From: Prorocentrum cordatum
Taxonomy: Eukaryota > Sar > Dinophyceae > Prorocentrales > Prorocentraceae
DNA length: 64,000 bases
Assembly (NCBI GenBank): GCA_963575745.1
Contig: CAUYUJ010000749.1
Coordinates: forward strand, 45,842-109,841
Direction: 5' to 3'
Shown here: positions 52,113 to 61,867 of the stretch, piece after piece
Numbering within the stretch: the first letter of the stretch is position 1
Layout of the letters: every line of letters begins with the position of its first letter
The notes under the pieces: generated by a model
Told to the model about the DNA's origin: nothing
The model's database searches: none
What the model saw: only the letters and a program-made list of their open reading frames with translations
Translations under genes and position numbers: made by a program

Positions 52113-52327
52113 TGAAAGTCTACAGAGGTCTCCCGAGGCCCCAAATGATCTCCAGAGGCCTCTGGAAGCGCCTGCATGTCCTGCGAGGCCCTCGGACACA
52201 ACGGTGAACGCTAAAGTAGCCTGCAAGCATCGCAGCAGCGTGCGAGCATCACGATGGCAGTGCCGGAGGCGCACTGCGTGGAAAAGGGGGAGCGTTAAGT
52301 TATGGGGATGGGGGACGGGGGGGGCAT

Positions 52328-52430
52328 CCATGACGACGACGATGACGACGATGACGACGACGACAACGACGATGACGACGACGAGGACGAAACCGAGGAC
52401 GACGACGAAGGCGACGGCGACGACGACGAC
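52328..52430. repeat. GAC microsatellite
   Basis: GACGAC/GATGAC tract followed by a G9 run. Confidence 0.95.
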
Positions 52431-52439
52431 GGGGGGGGG

Positions 52440-53000
52440 GTGTTACCTTATGGGAAAAGGGATGACGGGGAGGGGGTGTAACGCGCGTTATGGCCCAGAG
52501 GGTCAAAAACACGCTCGGCCAGCGGACGCGGATATGCGCGCCAGCTGCTGGGCGTTGCCAGCAGAGCCCCCGGCCCAAGGTGTCCACCAGGGCTTCCAGG
52601 GAGGCCCGCATCCTCGCGAGGCCCCGAGGGCCCGAGGGGCTCCGACATTGGGCGGGAAACTGGGGACACCCCGAGCCAGGGGCACCTGTGGCAACCCCCG
52701 AACTTGGCGGACTGCTGTGACGCCCACCGGCTTCGGCCCCTGGGCCAGGAAACTCGGCACCCGGTTTATGTTGTTCCCATCCGAGCTAAGGACCACATTC
52801 CAGAAATAATCTCGAGCACCCGGAAAAAAGTCGAAAGAGTGTCGAAGCAGTGTCGAAACAGTGCCGGGCGAGTGTCTCCCAGGGCCCGACCCGTGAGAAC
52901 CCTGGAGCTTCGGTACTCTTGTTTGTCTGGTGCTCGAAAGTCTTCCTGGTGATCAAGGCTACAGCAGGCTGAAGCATCCTAACACCCGGTGCGGCACCCG
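52440..53000. other. No gene recognised
   Basis: Includes short GAAGAGTGTCGAAGCAGTGTCGAAA-type direct repeats (AGTGTCGAA twice at about 52836-52856). Confidence 0.35.
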
Positions 53001-53004
53001 AGCT

Positions 53005-53130
53005 GGCCATCGCTCATACGTCCATTCCCTGTGTTGTTTTCGGTCTCGTGCGTGGTTTTTTCGCCAAATGATCAAGGATGCTCCTCGATGGTCCTCGCGG
53101 AAGGGAAAATGCCCACGTCCGAGCGATGCC
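53005..53130. mobile_element. MITE-like family G copy
   Basis: GGCCATCGCTCATACGT at the left and ACGTCCGAGCGATGCC at the right are inverted. The core TCCATTCCCTGTGTTGTTTT matches the copy at 57432-57556. Confidence 0.75.
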
Positions 53131-53264
53131 TGGCGTCGGGGCCGCGCACGCCCCAAAGAGGCGGCGGAGGCGGAGGCATCTCCGGCCTCTCTGCCCTTGG
53201 TTGCCGCGGCTGGCTCGCGCCGCGACGTGGCGGGGGCCTGGGGCCCTGGCGCCGAGTGGGTCGT

Positions 53265-53345
53265 TCTTCGAGCAGGGACCGACCGTCCCGGCGTTCCCAT
53301 GGGCCTACCAAGAGATGTTCTTAGAAGCCCAACCATGTCTAATAA
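53265..53345. repeat. Repeat C partial copy
   Basis: GAGCAGGGACCGACCGTCCC, then GCGTTCCCATGGGCCTACCA and ATGTTCTTAGAAGCCCAACC as at 53630-53690, then divergence. Confidence 0.65.
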
Positions 53346-53416
53346 CAATTATCCCAGTGCGACCCTACTACCTACGAGTTGGAGCCTCTAGGAAAGCAAC
53401 ATTAGTAGGAGCGGTA

Positions 53417-53640
53417 AACGCCGTCAGCAGGAAACCAACAACTGCAATGCAGAAAAAAACAAAGTGCACCGCAGGTCTTCGCAGACCCGGGTCGGCCAAG
53501 ATGTGCGGCCGCCTCGCGGCCACGAACGGCTCGCGTCAGCCAGAGGGGGTCTTCGCAGGATCCTGCAGGATTCGGTGCCGTGGCTGACCCCCGTTCGCAT
53601 TGACCCCCGTCTCAAGGCTCCCGACTTGAGCAGGGACCGA
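53417..53640. repeat. Dispersed repeat B copy, opposite orientation to 1910-2125
   Basis: CGCAGACCCGGGTCGG, GCGGCCGCCTCGCGGCCA and CATTGACCCCCGTCTCAAG are reverse complements of parts of 1910-2125. Confidence 0.65.
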
Positions 53641-53669
53641 CCGTCCCCGCGTTCCCATGGGCCTACCAA

Positions 53670-53773
53670 GACATGTTCTTAGAAGCCCAACAACATCTAA
53701 TAGCAAAAACAGAACAACCTGCCGAGGTGTTAAAACAGGACAGTCTCAGCCAGAAGTGTTCTAAGAACATGTC
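53670..53773. mobile_element. MITE with perfect 15-bp terminal inverted repeats
   Basis: GACATGTTCTTAGAA at 53670-53684 is the exact inverse of TTCTAAGAACATGTC at 53759-53773. The interior of about 74 bp holds CAGTCTCAGCCAGAAG, shared with 2637-2655. Non-coding. Confidence 0.85.
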
Positions 53774-53884
53774 GTGCATACCACAGAGGTATGGCGAAGA
53801 TCGCTCAGCGCCGGCCGACTGCGGGCCACTGGCGGCGTTTGAGCTTGAGCGCCCGCGATGGTGGGAGGCCACATGCGAACCCTG

Positions 53885-53997
53885 CCACACCACCCCACGA
53901 TTTCTAACGAGGGAGTTGGGGCTCAATTCGTTCGGGGCATCCCGAGCGAATTGAACCCCACCTCCCCCCTTAGAAACCGTAGGGTGGGGTGGTGGGG
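53885..53997. mobile_element. 113-bp foldback with about 45-bp arms
   Basis: The left arm CCACACCACCCCACGATTTC, GGGGCTCAATTCG and the inverse of the right arm (CCCCACCACCCCACCCTACG, GGGGTTCAATTCG) pair through almost the whole length around TTCGGGGCATCCCGAG. Confidence 0.75.
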
Positions 53998-53999
53998 CA

Positions 54000-55090
54000 C
54001 AGTCAAACCGTATGATGACGATGCGCGGTAAGGATGCAAGGGCCTTGGAGTTTTCGAACGAGGCTGGCCAGCGAAAGTCGCCAAGGATAGACCGAGGAGG
54101 CAAGGATGCAAGTGTACCCTTAGGATGACTGCCCATCCTTACAATGAGGGTCGACGGTTGAAATCGCATGTGGCCTCCTAGCTGGGGTCGCCGCCGCGTC
54201 AACGCGGCGCAAGCCTGCCGCGCGCCTGTGCGACAGGGGCTGGCAGCTGCTCGAGCAGGCCTGCCCGAACAAGCGCGGGATCCGCAGAGACCAGCGCCGG
54301 CAAATCCGCATCGCCGCGCCCGCGACCCTCCTCGTCCGCCTCATCCGCTGCTTGTTCTGCTCCCCCGCTCCACGGCTTCCTCATCGGCATCTTCCCCCCT
54401 ACTTCTCCTCCACCACCTCCACCTTACGACGAGGCCAGGACGAGGATACATTCGGGTGAGGATACACCGGGGATCCCTGGGATCCAGCGGCTCTGGAGTA
54501 TGTCTCGGGCGCCGCGGCCTTCTCAGTGGCATCCTCGTGACAGCCGCATCCGACTGCTTCTCCTCCACCTCCTCCGCCTCCCTTTCCTCACCACCACCAC
54601 ACGTGTCGGCGGGCGGTGTCTCACAATGGTGCTCCTTCTGCATCGCCGACTTCCTTTCAGGACTGGCGCCGTACTCCTCCCGTCGTTCAGAGACGTGCCC
54701 TCGCCCAAGCGCGGGCCACATTTGGTGAATCCGAGACGGATCCGAATCGGTCATCGTCGTTGTCGCCTGGCTCCTTTCCCCTCCTCCGCCGTCCACTGGT
54801 CCTTCTACTTATCCTGCTCCTGCCGCTCCAATTCCTGCTGCTACTGTCCCTTCTCGTCTTCCTCTGTCCTCATTATGTTATTCCTCCTGCTCATCCGCCA
54901 CCTCCTCCTCATCAAATGTACAAGCCTCCCCTTTTCTGGTTGCGCATGACACGATAAGAGCCTCTGAGGATTCACACCCGCCGGCGAATAGACACAACAT
55001 CGACGCACTGGGGAGGGATGGGTGGGAAAGGTAGGATGTCAGATGGCGCAATGCACATCGTTTGTCCCTATTCCCCTCTCCATCCCAAGA
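54000..55090. other. No gene confidently recognised
   Basis: At 54180-54730 several plus and minus frames are open. One plus frame (APSASPTSFQDWRRTPPVVQ, RRALAQARATFGESETDPN) reads somewhat protein-like, but no domain, start or splice site could be fixed. A CTC-rich stretch follows at 54780-54940. Confidence 0.3.
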
Positions 55091-55290
55091 TAATGCGAAC
55101 CAGCTATCGACATGAGTCCGAACGGCGAAAATCGGCAGCCGAGCCGGTAGAAGTCGAAATCGAAAGAAATCGGCATGTTAGTAAGGCCTCGACTAAGACG
55201 CCCAAACTCAAACCGAAGTCCAAACTCGAACCGAATCGAAAACGGAAACGAACGAATTCGAATCGACACGAGCCGACGGCATCGCAATGA
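55090..55290. repeat. Dispersed repeat D copy
   Basis: GTCGAAATCGAAAGAAATCG, CTCGAACCGAATCGAAAACG and GAATTCGAATCGACACGA words as at 3790-4025. Confidence 0.5.
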
Positions 55291-55299
55291 AACCTGTCC

Positions 55300-55600
55300 C
55301 CCTCCTCCTCTTCCTCCTCCTCCTACTCCTCCGAACTTCACTTCGGTCTCCTACTCCCCCTCCGCCTTCACCCTCCTCCTCCTCCATTGCCTCCACCGCC
55401 TCCTCCTCCTCCTCCTTCTCCTCCTCCTCCTCATCATCATCATCATCATCCTTATCCTCCTTTTCGTCCATTTCCCCTCCTGTCTCTTCCACACTGCCTC
55501 CTTGCAACTCCTCCTCACTTCTCTTTGGTCTCCTCCTCGTCGTCGTCCTCCTCCTCCACCTCTTCCTCCTCCTCCTCTTTGTCCTCCTCCTTTGTACGTT
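55300..55600. repeat. CCT/CAT pyrimidine microsatellite
   Basis: CCT tracts with a CAT block at 55431-55452. Confidence 0.9.
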
Positions 55601-55780
55601 AAACTAACGTGAGGAACTAGCCTGTCGCGTTCTTGCATGTGCGAGAACAAAAATGAAACCGACTCGGGGCATTGTACCTGGCGGGCGCCGCGGAAAATGA
55701 GGGAACCAACACCCGGGAAAAAACAAGAAAAGCGAGTATGCGCCCGCCAGGTAGAGGTCGACACTCGCTTTGGTGATAAA

Positions 55781-55860
55781 CTCCTCCTCCTCTTCCTCCT
55801 CCTCCTCCTGCTGCTCCTCCTCCTCCTCCACCCTCTTCCCATATTCCTCCTCCTCACCTC
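55781..55860. repeat. CCT microsatellite
   Basis: CCT/CTG tract. The flanks CTTCGGTCTCCT at about 55342 and 55863 recur around this and the previous tract. Confidence 0.85.
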
Positions 55861-55869
55861 ACTTCGGTC

Positions 55870-56960
55870 TCCTCCTCCCCCTCATCCGCTTATCTCGTGC
55901 CTCGCTTCTGGCCCGCACGCTCACCCCCGCGCGCCTCGCCGCGCCGCCGCGCGCTCCCCGCCCCGCCGCTCCCCCATTCTCCTCTCCGTCGTCCCGTTAC
56001 GCCATCTGTCTTTGCGGCCTGGAAATGGGCAACTACAAGAACTTGGGCGCTGCTTGCTGGGGGGGAGGAGCGTTTGGCCTTCGTGCCCTTTTTGGAGCCC
56101 GGGGGGCCCCTTTCAGGCCCGTCGAATGCACACTGGGTGCGCCTTCTTCGCCCCCCCATCTACCGCCCCCGTGACGCAACACCCGTCCAACACACGAGGT
56201 TGCCTCAACCGGGCCACCGGGGTAAGATGATCTCAGATTTGTCTGTGTTACTGGTACTATCTCGACCACTTAGGAAGCCCGAGTGTTACCAGCATCGCCG
56301 AGGTCGGGATCACCCTCCCTCGGTAGAGGCACGCCACCGATGCTGGTGTCGGTGCTGCCCTCTAGGCTTCCGACTCCTCCTTCTCTGCCGCCCCCTCTTC
56401 CTTCCTTCTCTCATTGTCCGTCGCGTTCCCTCATCCTTCTGCTCGCCGTCCCACCTGCTCCCCCCTCGCCAGCCCACTGCGCACAATCTTCAGAGAGCCC
56501 AATACTTCTTGATCGCGTTGGCGTTGGCAGAATCTGGGTCTCGAAGTATCTTGCCGATTCCAGCCTGTTGGGAGGCCCTAGCCCTACGACATCCTCCGCC
56601 TCCTCGGCCATCCTCCCCCTTCCCCTCCCCCCCTCCATCCCTCACTTCTGTCAACATTTCGTCACTCATCGCCATCCTCTTTCTCCGCATCCTCGCAACT
56701 TCTCCTCCTCCTCCTCCTCGGCCCTCCTCCCCCCTCTCTCCAATCATCCTCGTCCGCATCCCTCGTCGGCATCCTGCACCAGCATCCGCCAGTCCCCCCT
56801 CGGGGCGCAAGACTGTAACATCTGCCGCTGGACTGCTGCGCTGTGTCTGCTGTGCTTTCTTTCGTCCCTTGTCGCTCCAAGACTTCCTGCCCTCATCGTG
56901 CTTGCTGCGTGTGGGGGGGGGGAAGGGGGCGGGAAGGCCTGGTTTTAGGGGAACGAACAA
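55870..56960. other. No gene recognised; pyrimidine-rich
   Basis: CT-rich on the plus strand with CCT at 56703-56720. Long Pro/Ser/Leu plus frames reflect composition. Confidence 0.35.
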
Positions 56961-56969
56961 TGACACGAA

Positions 56970-57085
56970 CAGAGTAACGCGGAGGTTCGCTGGACCCCCC
57001 TTCCCTGGCGCGCTCCGCGCGCCAGGGAAGGGGGGTCCAGCGCGGATCCGAGAAATCCGCGCGGACCTCCGAGTTTGTATGTTTA
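56970..57085. mobile_element. Foldback family F copy with a perfect 25-bp hairpin
   Basis: The arms at 56989-57013 and 57017-57041 are exact inverse copies (GCTGGACCCCCC...GGCGCGC) with the 3-base loop TCC. The outer part GCGCGGACCTCCGAGTTTG, TATGTTTATGCC matches family F arms. Confidence 0.85.
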
Positions 57086-57094
57086 TGCCACTTC

Positions 57095-57205
57095 TTGTTC
57101 CCCAAAAATTACTCCCAAATGGTCAAACATACGGAAAAATCGCCCCCAAACTATTTTTTGATTACTTTTGAACCTTCCCCCTGCAGAGGGACAGGCCCGG
57201 CTTGA
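57095..57205. mobile_element. MITE-like family A, right half
   Basis: CAAACTATTTTTTGATTAC and CCCCTGCAGAGGGACAGGCC match the right half of family A. The left terminus is absent, and the family F copy abuts instead. Confidence 0.7.
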
Positions 57206-57400
57206 TGCTTGCTGCGTGTGAGTTTGTGTGTGTGTGTGGGGGTGGACGGGAGCGGGTGGTTTGCCCCCGGGCTTCCATGCGACGCTGCCGCGCCGCCAGG
57301 AGGGCCCGAGAGGCGAAAGGCGGCGCCACGGAGCCCCGGGGAGGGCTCCGTGGGCCGAGGCGCCCGAAGACGTCTCCCCGTGCCCCCCGAGAAGACAGCA
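57206..57400. other. No gene recognised; GTGTGTG run
   Basis: GTGTGTGTGTG at about 57227-57237, then GC-rich sequence without domain signal. Confidence 0.35.
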
Positions 57401-57402
57401 AG

Positions 57403-57591
57403 CACCGGGAAGCGCCGGTGATTTCAACCGTGGCCATCGCTCGGACGTCCATTCCCTGTGTTTTTGTTGGTTTCGTGCGTGGTTTTTCGCCGAATGGTCA
57501 AGGATGCTCCTCGATGGTCCTCGCCGAAAGAAAAATGCACACGTCCGAGCGATGCCAATGCACCGGGAAGCGCTGGTGATTTCAACCGTGG
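57403..57591. mobile_element. MITE-like family G copy flanked by a 31-bp direct duplication
   Basis: Element 57432-57556 has ends GGCCATCGCTCGGACGT and ACGTCCGAGCGATGCC. The flank CACCGGGAAGCGCCGGTGAT TTCAACCGTGG on the left recurs on the right from 57561 as CACCGGGAAGCGCTGGTGAT TTCAACCGTGG, with one mismatch. Confidence 0.8.
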
Positions 57592-57829
57592 CTTGTCTAT
57601 CCTATGCTCTTCCTGTCCAAGACGTTCCTTTGCAAGCACCTCATCCTCGGCACCGCCCGATTCTGGGGCTTTGCCCCCTCCTGGCCCTGATGCGAGGCCC
57701 CTCCTTCTGCCCCCCCCTCTCTTTGATTCAAGCTGTGCGCGGCCCGCGTGGCTTCGACCGGAGGAGGTGCGCTCTCGACCCGCAGATCAAAGAAAAAAGT
57801 CCATCCCACGCTTCGAGCTCCTGGATCGC

Positions 57830-58035
57830 CCGAGGTGGCCCAGAGCCAGCCTGGGGCAACACCCAGAGCCCCAGACGGCACACCGAATCGCACAGGACGC
57901 CGGAAAGGCCCCAAGATGGCCCCACGACGCCCTCAATGTTGGCTCCACAAGTTCTCAGATACCCCCGAAATTGCCAAACATGGCCCCAGAAGGCCCGAGA
58001 TGCCGTCGAAAAGCTGCACGATGGCCTAAGATGGC
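57830..58035. repeat. CCAAGA degenerate island
   Basis: CCCCAAGATGGCCCC, CCAGAAGGCCC, CCTAAGATGGCC words, period about 11. Confidence 0.6.
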
Positions 58036-58089
58036 CCCCCCAAAGCCCCTGTCCAGCCAGCCTGTTGAGACCTCCGAAATGGGGTCCGC

Positions 58090-58165
58090 CCAGGTGTGGT
58101 CGCCGACGCATCGCCGATGCCTCGCCGATGCCCTCGAGAATCGATGAGGGCCTCGGCGATGCCTC
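58090..58165. repeat. GCATCGCCGATGC short palindromic repeats
   Basis: GCATCGCCGATGCCTCGCCGATGCC with an inverse block GGCCTCGGCGATGCCTCG. A similar block is at 63150-63245. Confidence 0.6.
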
Positions 58166-58304
58166 GCAAGTCCAAGGAGCTACGCTTCAATCAGGGCTTG
58201 TCAACGTACCCCCCCCTCGTGTATATGGGGGGCACGAACGAGGGAGACAGGAGGCCTGGGGTCTTGGGAAGATGGAGGGTTTTGGAAGGGGAGGGCGCGG
58301 ATGA

Positions 58305-58422
58305 GGCTCATCCTCCTCCTCCACCTCCTCCTCCTCCTCCTCTGCCTCCTCCTCCTCCTCATCCTCCTCCTCCTCATCCTGCTCCTCCTCCTTCTCCTGC
58401 TCCTCCTCCTCCTCAACGATCT
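58305..58422. repeat. CCT microsatellite
   Basis: CCT tract immediately downstream of the minus-strand nucleoside-hydrolase-like exon. Confidence 0.9.
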
Positions 58423-58469
58423 GGGGGAGCAGTGGGGGTGTGAAGGGCGACAAGGAGGGCGGAGCCCCG

Positions 58470-58697
58470 AGCCTTCGCAAAGTCGGTCGCCAACCCATCC
58501 ACCACGGGGTCCGTGGGCAGCTGTATCATCAGGTTCAGCTTGGAGCCGCGGACCCTGTGGATGTACTCGAGGAGCAGCCAGCAGAGGGAGTCGTCGGTCT
58601 CGGCGTCCATGGCGAAGTGGGTGGGGATCCACAGGTCGCGGAAGTCCCTGGACATGATCTTCTGGCCGAGCTTGAGGACCATGTCCACCACAGTCCC
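58470..58697 (-). CDS. Nucleoside-hydrolase-like protein, exon
   Basis: After TGTGAG the frame reads GTVVDMVLKLGQKIMSRDF, RDLWIPTHFAMDAETDDSL, CWLLLEYIHRVRGSKLNLMI and QLPTDPVVDGLATDFAKARG. The DAETDDSLCWLLLEY segment matches the shape of the Asp-rich Ca-binding motif of inosine/uridine-preferring nucleoside hydrolases (DTDxGxDDA then a hydrophobic helix), which cleave nucleosides to base and ribose. The later catalytic parts are not visible; the exon meets a CCT microsatellite, where an intron or a break lies. The family call is inference from one motif. Confidence 0.45.
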
Positions 58698-59018
58698 CTC
58701 ACAGAGGGAGCAGCACATGCATAAATACAAACTGTCGGAGAGCCGCGCGGGCTTCTGAGATCGATGCTGGGCCCCCCTCCACGGCGCGTGGAACGCGCCA
58801 GGAACGGCGCTGGAGGCACCGCCAGGGGGATCTCTCAACCGTCGACCCAACACATCCGCGCGGAGCTTCGATCCTCTATCTTGCATCTATACAGGCTCAC
58901 TGTTCTTCGACCTCGTTACCGGGCGGGGCGGGCTATCGGGTCCCGTTCAGCGATGGCCGTGCTATTGGGGGTCGATGCATCCACCCCTGAGCGTATTCCC
59001 CCCTCACGTATGCCCCCG
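58698..59018 (-). other. Probable intron containing foldback family F copy (58708-58893)
   Basis: Between two coding blocks on the minus strand. ACATGCATAAATACAAAC, AGCCGCGCGG and ACATCCGCGCGG are family F landmarks. The element fills most of the intron and ends about 10 bases from the acceptor. Donor uncertain (GTGAGG at about 59015 or GTAACG near 58921). Confidence 0.5.
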
Positions 59019-59240
59019 ACCTCGGTGGTCCCGGCGGTGCGCGGCGTGTCATTCGACATCATGCCGAACGCCAGGTTCACAATATCCGTCACAGGCCCCG
59101 GCGGGCCGTAGGCGGCAAACGCCTTGCTCAGCCACCGGAGCGAGTGCTGCTCGAAAGAGACCTTCTCGCCATCGGGCCACACGTAACACATCTTGCGAAG
59201 CTTCGCGGCGGCCTCTTCCTCGAACCCGAAACCCGCTGGC
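59019..59240 (-). CDS. Nucleoside-hydrolase-like gene, upstream exon
   Basis: Frame: GFGFEEEAAAKLRKMCYVWP, DGEKVSFEQHSLRWLSKAFA, AYGPPGPVTDIVNLAFGMM, SNDTPRTAGTTEVGG. The composition is clearly protein-like with predicted helices. No motif identifies it by itself; it is assigned to the same gene by strand, spacing and the element-filled intron between. The start is not visible. Upstream there is GC-rich sequence and the CTTCTCAGAAG repeat. Confidence 0.45.
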
Positions 59241-59374
59241 CCCCTCGGGGGCCACTGGGAGGGTGAGATGATCCCCCCACATCCGCCTCCGTGCCTGTTC
59301 AGGGATTGCGCTCAGGTCCACGATTGCCCTTCATGTCTTGGCGGGGTGCCGAAGGGGAGGTGGGATGGGGCAAG

Positions 59375-59490
59375 CCTTCTCAAAAGGCGGCGGGGCTTCT
59401 CAGAAGCCCTTCGGCCTTCCGAGAAGCCCCCCGTGGCTTCGGAGAACGCACAGAACGCTTCTCGGAAGACCAGAGGCCTTCTGAGCCTTC
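59375..59490. repeat. CTTCTCAGAAG palindrome family copy
   Basis: CCTTCTCAAAAGGCGGCGG, GGCTTCTCAGAAGCCC, CCTTCCGAGAAGCCCC and CTTCTCGGAAGACC in tandem. Opposite orientation to 6112-6262. Confidence 0.65.
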
Positions 59491-59507
59491 TGGGAAAGCC
59501 CGCCCCC

Positions 59508-59600
59508 TCTCCTCCTCCTCCTCCTCCTCCTCCTCCTCCTCCTCCTCCTCTTCCTCTTCCTATTCCTCCTCCTCCTCCTGCTCCTCCTCCTCCCCCTCCC
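59508..59600. repeat. CCT microsatellite
   Basis: CCT tract. Confidence 0.9.
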
Positions 59601-59679
59601 TTCAACCCTGAGCGCGCCGCCGAAAGATGATCCCCCTATCCGCCACGGTGCCTGCTGGTGGAATGTCCAACACGAGGAC

Positions 59680-59840
59680 CTCTTCCTCCTCCTCCTCCTT
59701 CCTCCTCCTCACTCCTCCTCCTCCTCCTCCTCCTGCTTCCTCCCCCCTCCTCCTCACCCCCCTCCTCCTCCCCTCCTCCTCCTCCTCCTCCTCTCTCCTC
59801 CCCTCCTCCTCATCTTCATCATCAGCATCATCATCATCCT
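59680..59840. repeat. CCT microsatellite with CAT end
   Basis: CCT tract followed by CATCATCAGCATCATCATCA. Confidence 0.9.
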
Positions 59841-59886
59841 CGGCATGAAGTACTTCTGCAACTCCCGAGGGCCGCAGACGCCGCCA

Positions 59887-59975
59887 GAGCAACACAAATC
59901 TGCATAAACACAAAGCGCCGCCCAAGGCGCTCCAGCGCCGATCCAAGACATCCGCGCGGACCTCCGAAGAATCAC
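59887..59975. mobile_element. Foldback family F, shorter copy
   Basis: CATAAACACAAAGCGCCGCC and GATCCAAGACATCCGCGCGG, then ACCTCCGAAGAAT, match family F. The following plus frame (GTSDVCEALKKPAAGAEC, LQSYNEFAAYTGLFD, stop at 60116) could be a terminal exon but is unsupported otherwise. Confidence 0.55.
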
Positions 59976-60124
59976 GTGGCACCCCGCAGTTGCGAATGCA
60001 GTGAGGGGGCGGCAGGAACTTCAGATGTGTGCGAGGCTCTGAAGAAGCCCGCTGCAGGCGCCGAATGTTTACAATCATACAACGAGTTCGCCGCATACAC
60101 CGGTTTGTTCGATTAAGCAATGAA

Positions 60125-60320
60125 GGTAGTTCGCGGGTGGGTCGCGTGTGGATGGCGGGTGGGCCGCGCGTGGGTCGCGGGCTGGGTCGCAGGTGGGCCG
60201 CGCGTGGGTCGCATGTGGATCGCGGGTGGGTCGCGAGTGGGTTGCGGGCGGGTCGCGGGGTGGCTCGCAGGTGGGTCGCGGGCGGGTGACGGGTGGGACG
60301 CGGGCCAGGTCGCGGGGCGG
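60125..60320. repeat. 10-bp tandem repeat GTGGGTCGCG
   Basis: About 19 imperfect units of GTGGGTCGCG/GTGGGCCGCG. Confidence 0.85.
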
Positions 60321-60354
60321 ACGACGACAACAAACAAGACACAACAAACAACAA

Positions 60355-61815
60355 GCTGCAACAACACCAATAACAATCATGTTAAGACTGTTCGCTCTTA
60401 TCTGCTCACGTTCCAATCAGTTCGTACATCCCAGGCCCTCGGTACCCCTCGTTGTCGTCTTCGATCGTACCCCCTTGGGGGTATACCTTCCTTACCTCTC
60501 ACGTGCATTCAGTGCAGGCCCTAAAACAGGGGAGGAGAAGACGGGTGGCAAGGGGGAGGGAGAAGAATGGAGCACGAGAGACATTAGCAGGAGGGGGGCA
60601 AGGAGCAGAACACAAGTGGTAGAACCACATGGGCAGACCGGGTGGGCAGACCCATAGCGGGCAGGTCGGGAAAACGGGCCCAGGCGACCAGGTCGAGCAG
60701 CCGGGTTGCTGAAGCGTGGGTCCTGCATGAATCGCGAGGAAGCCTCGAGCGATAGCGCGATTCCCAAGTAAATCGTGAGAAAAGCTACAGCGAGAACGTG
60801 ATTCCTGAGCGCCGAGGGCGCATCGTCTGAATAAATTGCGAGGGCGTCCCACGCGACAGCGCGACTTCTTGATACAAATTGTGAGGAAGTCCCCCGCGAG
60901 AGCGCGATTTAGGAATACATCGTGAGGAAGTATCAGGTGGGAGCCGTTGTTGCTGTAAACCAGGGGCCAACAACCCAGTTTGAGCCACGATACTTTCCCT
61001 GATAAAAAAGGTTGCGAGCCCCAGGGGAAGCACTTCAATTGAATCCACATAGTGGTCACCGGAGGGGGGATCAACAATAATTATTGTTGAGTAGTGAGAG
61101 GTCAACAACACCAACAACAACACGTTTAAGACTGTGCGCTCATATCTGCTCGCGTGCAATTCACTACGTATATCCCAAACCCCGCCCTCTCCGTCTTCGA
61201 CCGTACCCACTTGGGGGTATATCATTCTTATCTGCAATGTGTATTTCGTGCAGACCCTCAGTCAAGGGAAGAGAGGACGAATAGAAGGAAGGGACAAGGG
61301 GGAGGGAGAATAATTGAGCATGAGAGAGAGTAGCAGGAGATGGGGCTAGAAACAGAAAACACATGGCAGAACCAGCCGGGCAGATCGGGCGCGTAGACCT
61401 TGCTAGGCGGGACGGAAGGAGGGCCCAGGCGACCAGGTCGAACAGGCGGGTTGCTGAAGCGTGCGTCCTGCATGAACCGCAGGGTCTCGAGCGACAGCTC
61501 GATTCCCAAACAAATCGTGGGAAAATGCACAGCGAGATTGTGACTCCTAAACGTCGAGGGTGCGGCGTCTGAATAAATTGCGAGGGCGTCCCACGCGAGA
61601 GCGCGACTTCTTGATACATTGTGAGGAAGTCCCGCGCGAGAGCGCGATTTAGGAATACATCATGAAAGAGGTATCAAGCGGGAGCCGCTGCTGTTGTAAA
61701 CCTGGGGCCAACAACACAATTATGAGACCCAAGACCTTGCCTGATAAAAAAAAAGGGTGCGAGCCCGGGAAGGGCACTTCAATTGGAAAAAAACGCAATG
61801 TGACCCGGAAGGTGG
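60355..61815. repeat. Tandem duplication, about 742-bp unit, with 43-bp subrepeats
   Basis: AACAACACCAATAACAATCA at 60360 and AACAACACCAACAACAACAC at 61102 begin the same series: TTAAGACTGT, TATCTGCTC, CCTTGGGGGTATA/ACTTGGGGGTATA, GGCGACCAGGTCGA, GGTTGCTGAAGCGTG, GCACTTCAATTG. Inside each, CGCGAGAGCGCGATTTAGGA-type units repeat three or four times. Confidence 0.85.
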
Positions 61816-61867
61816 GATGAACAAAAATCTTCTTGATGTGAAAAAAGAAAAACAAAACAAAGACATC

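Noticed and set aside
51846-52115. Asp-rich coding region
   Set aside because: The GAC microsatellite gives Asp, Thr or Arg in the three plus frames equally; no flanking exon.
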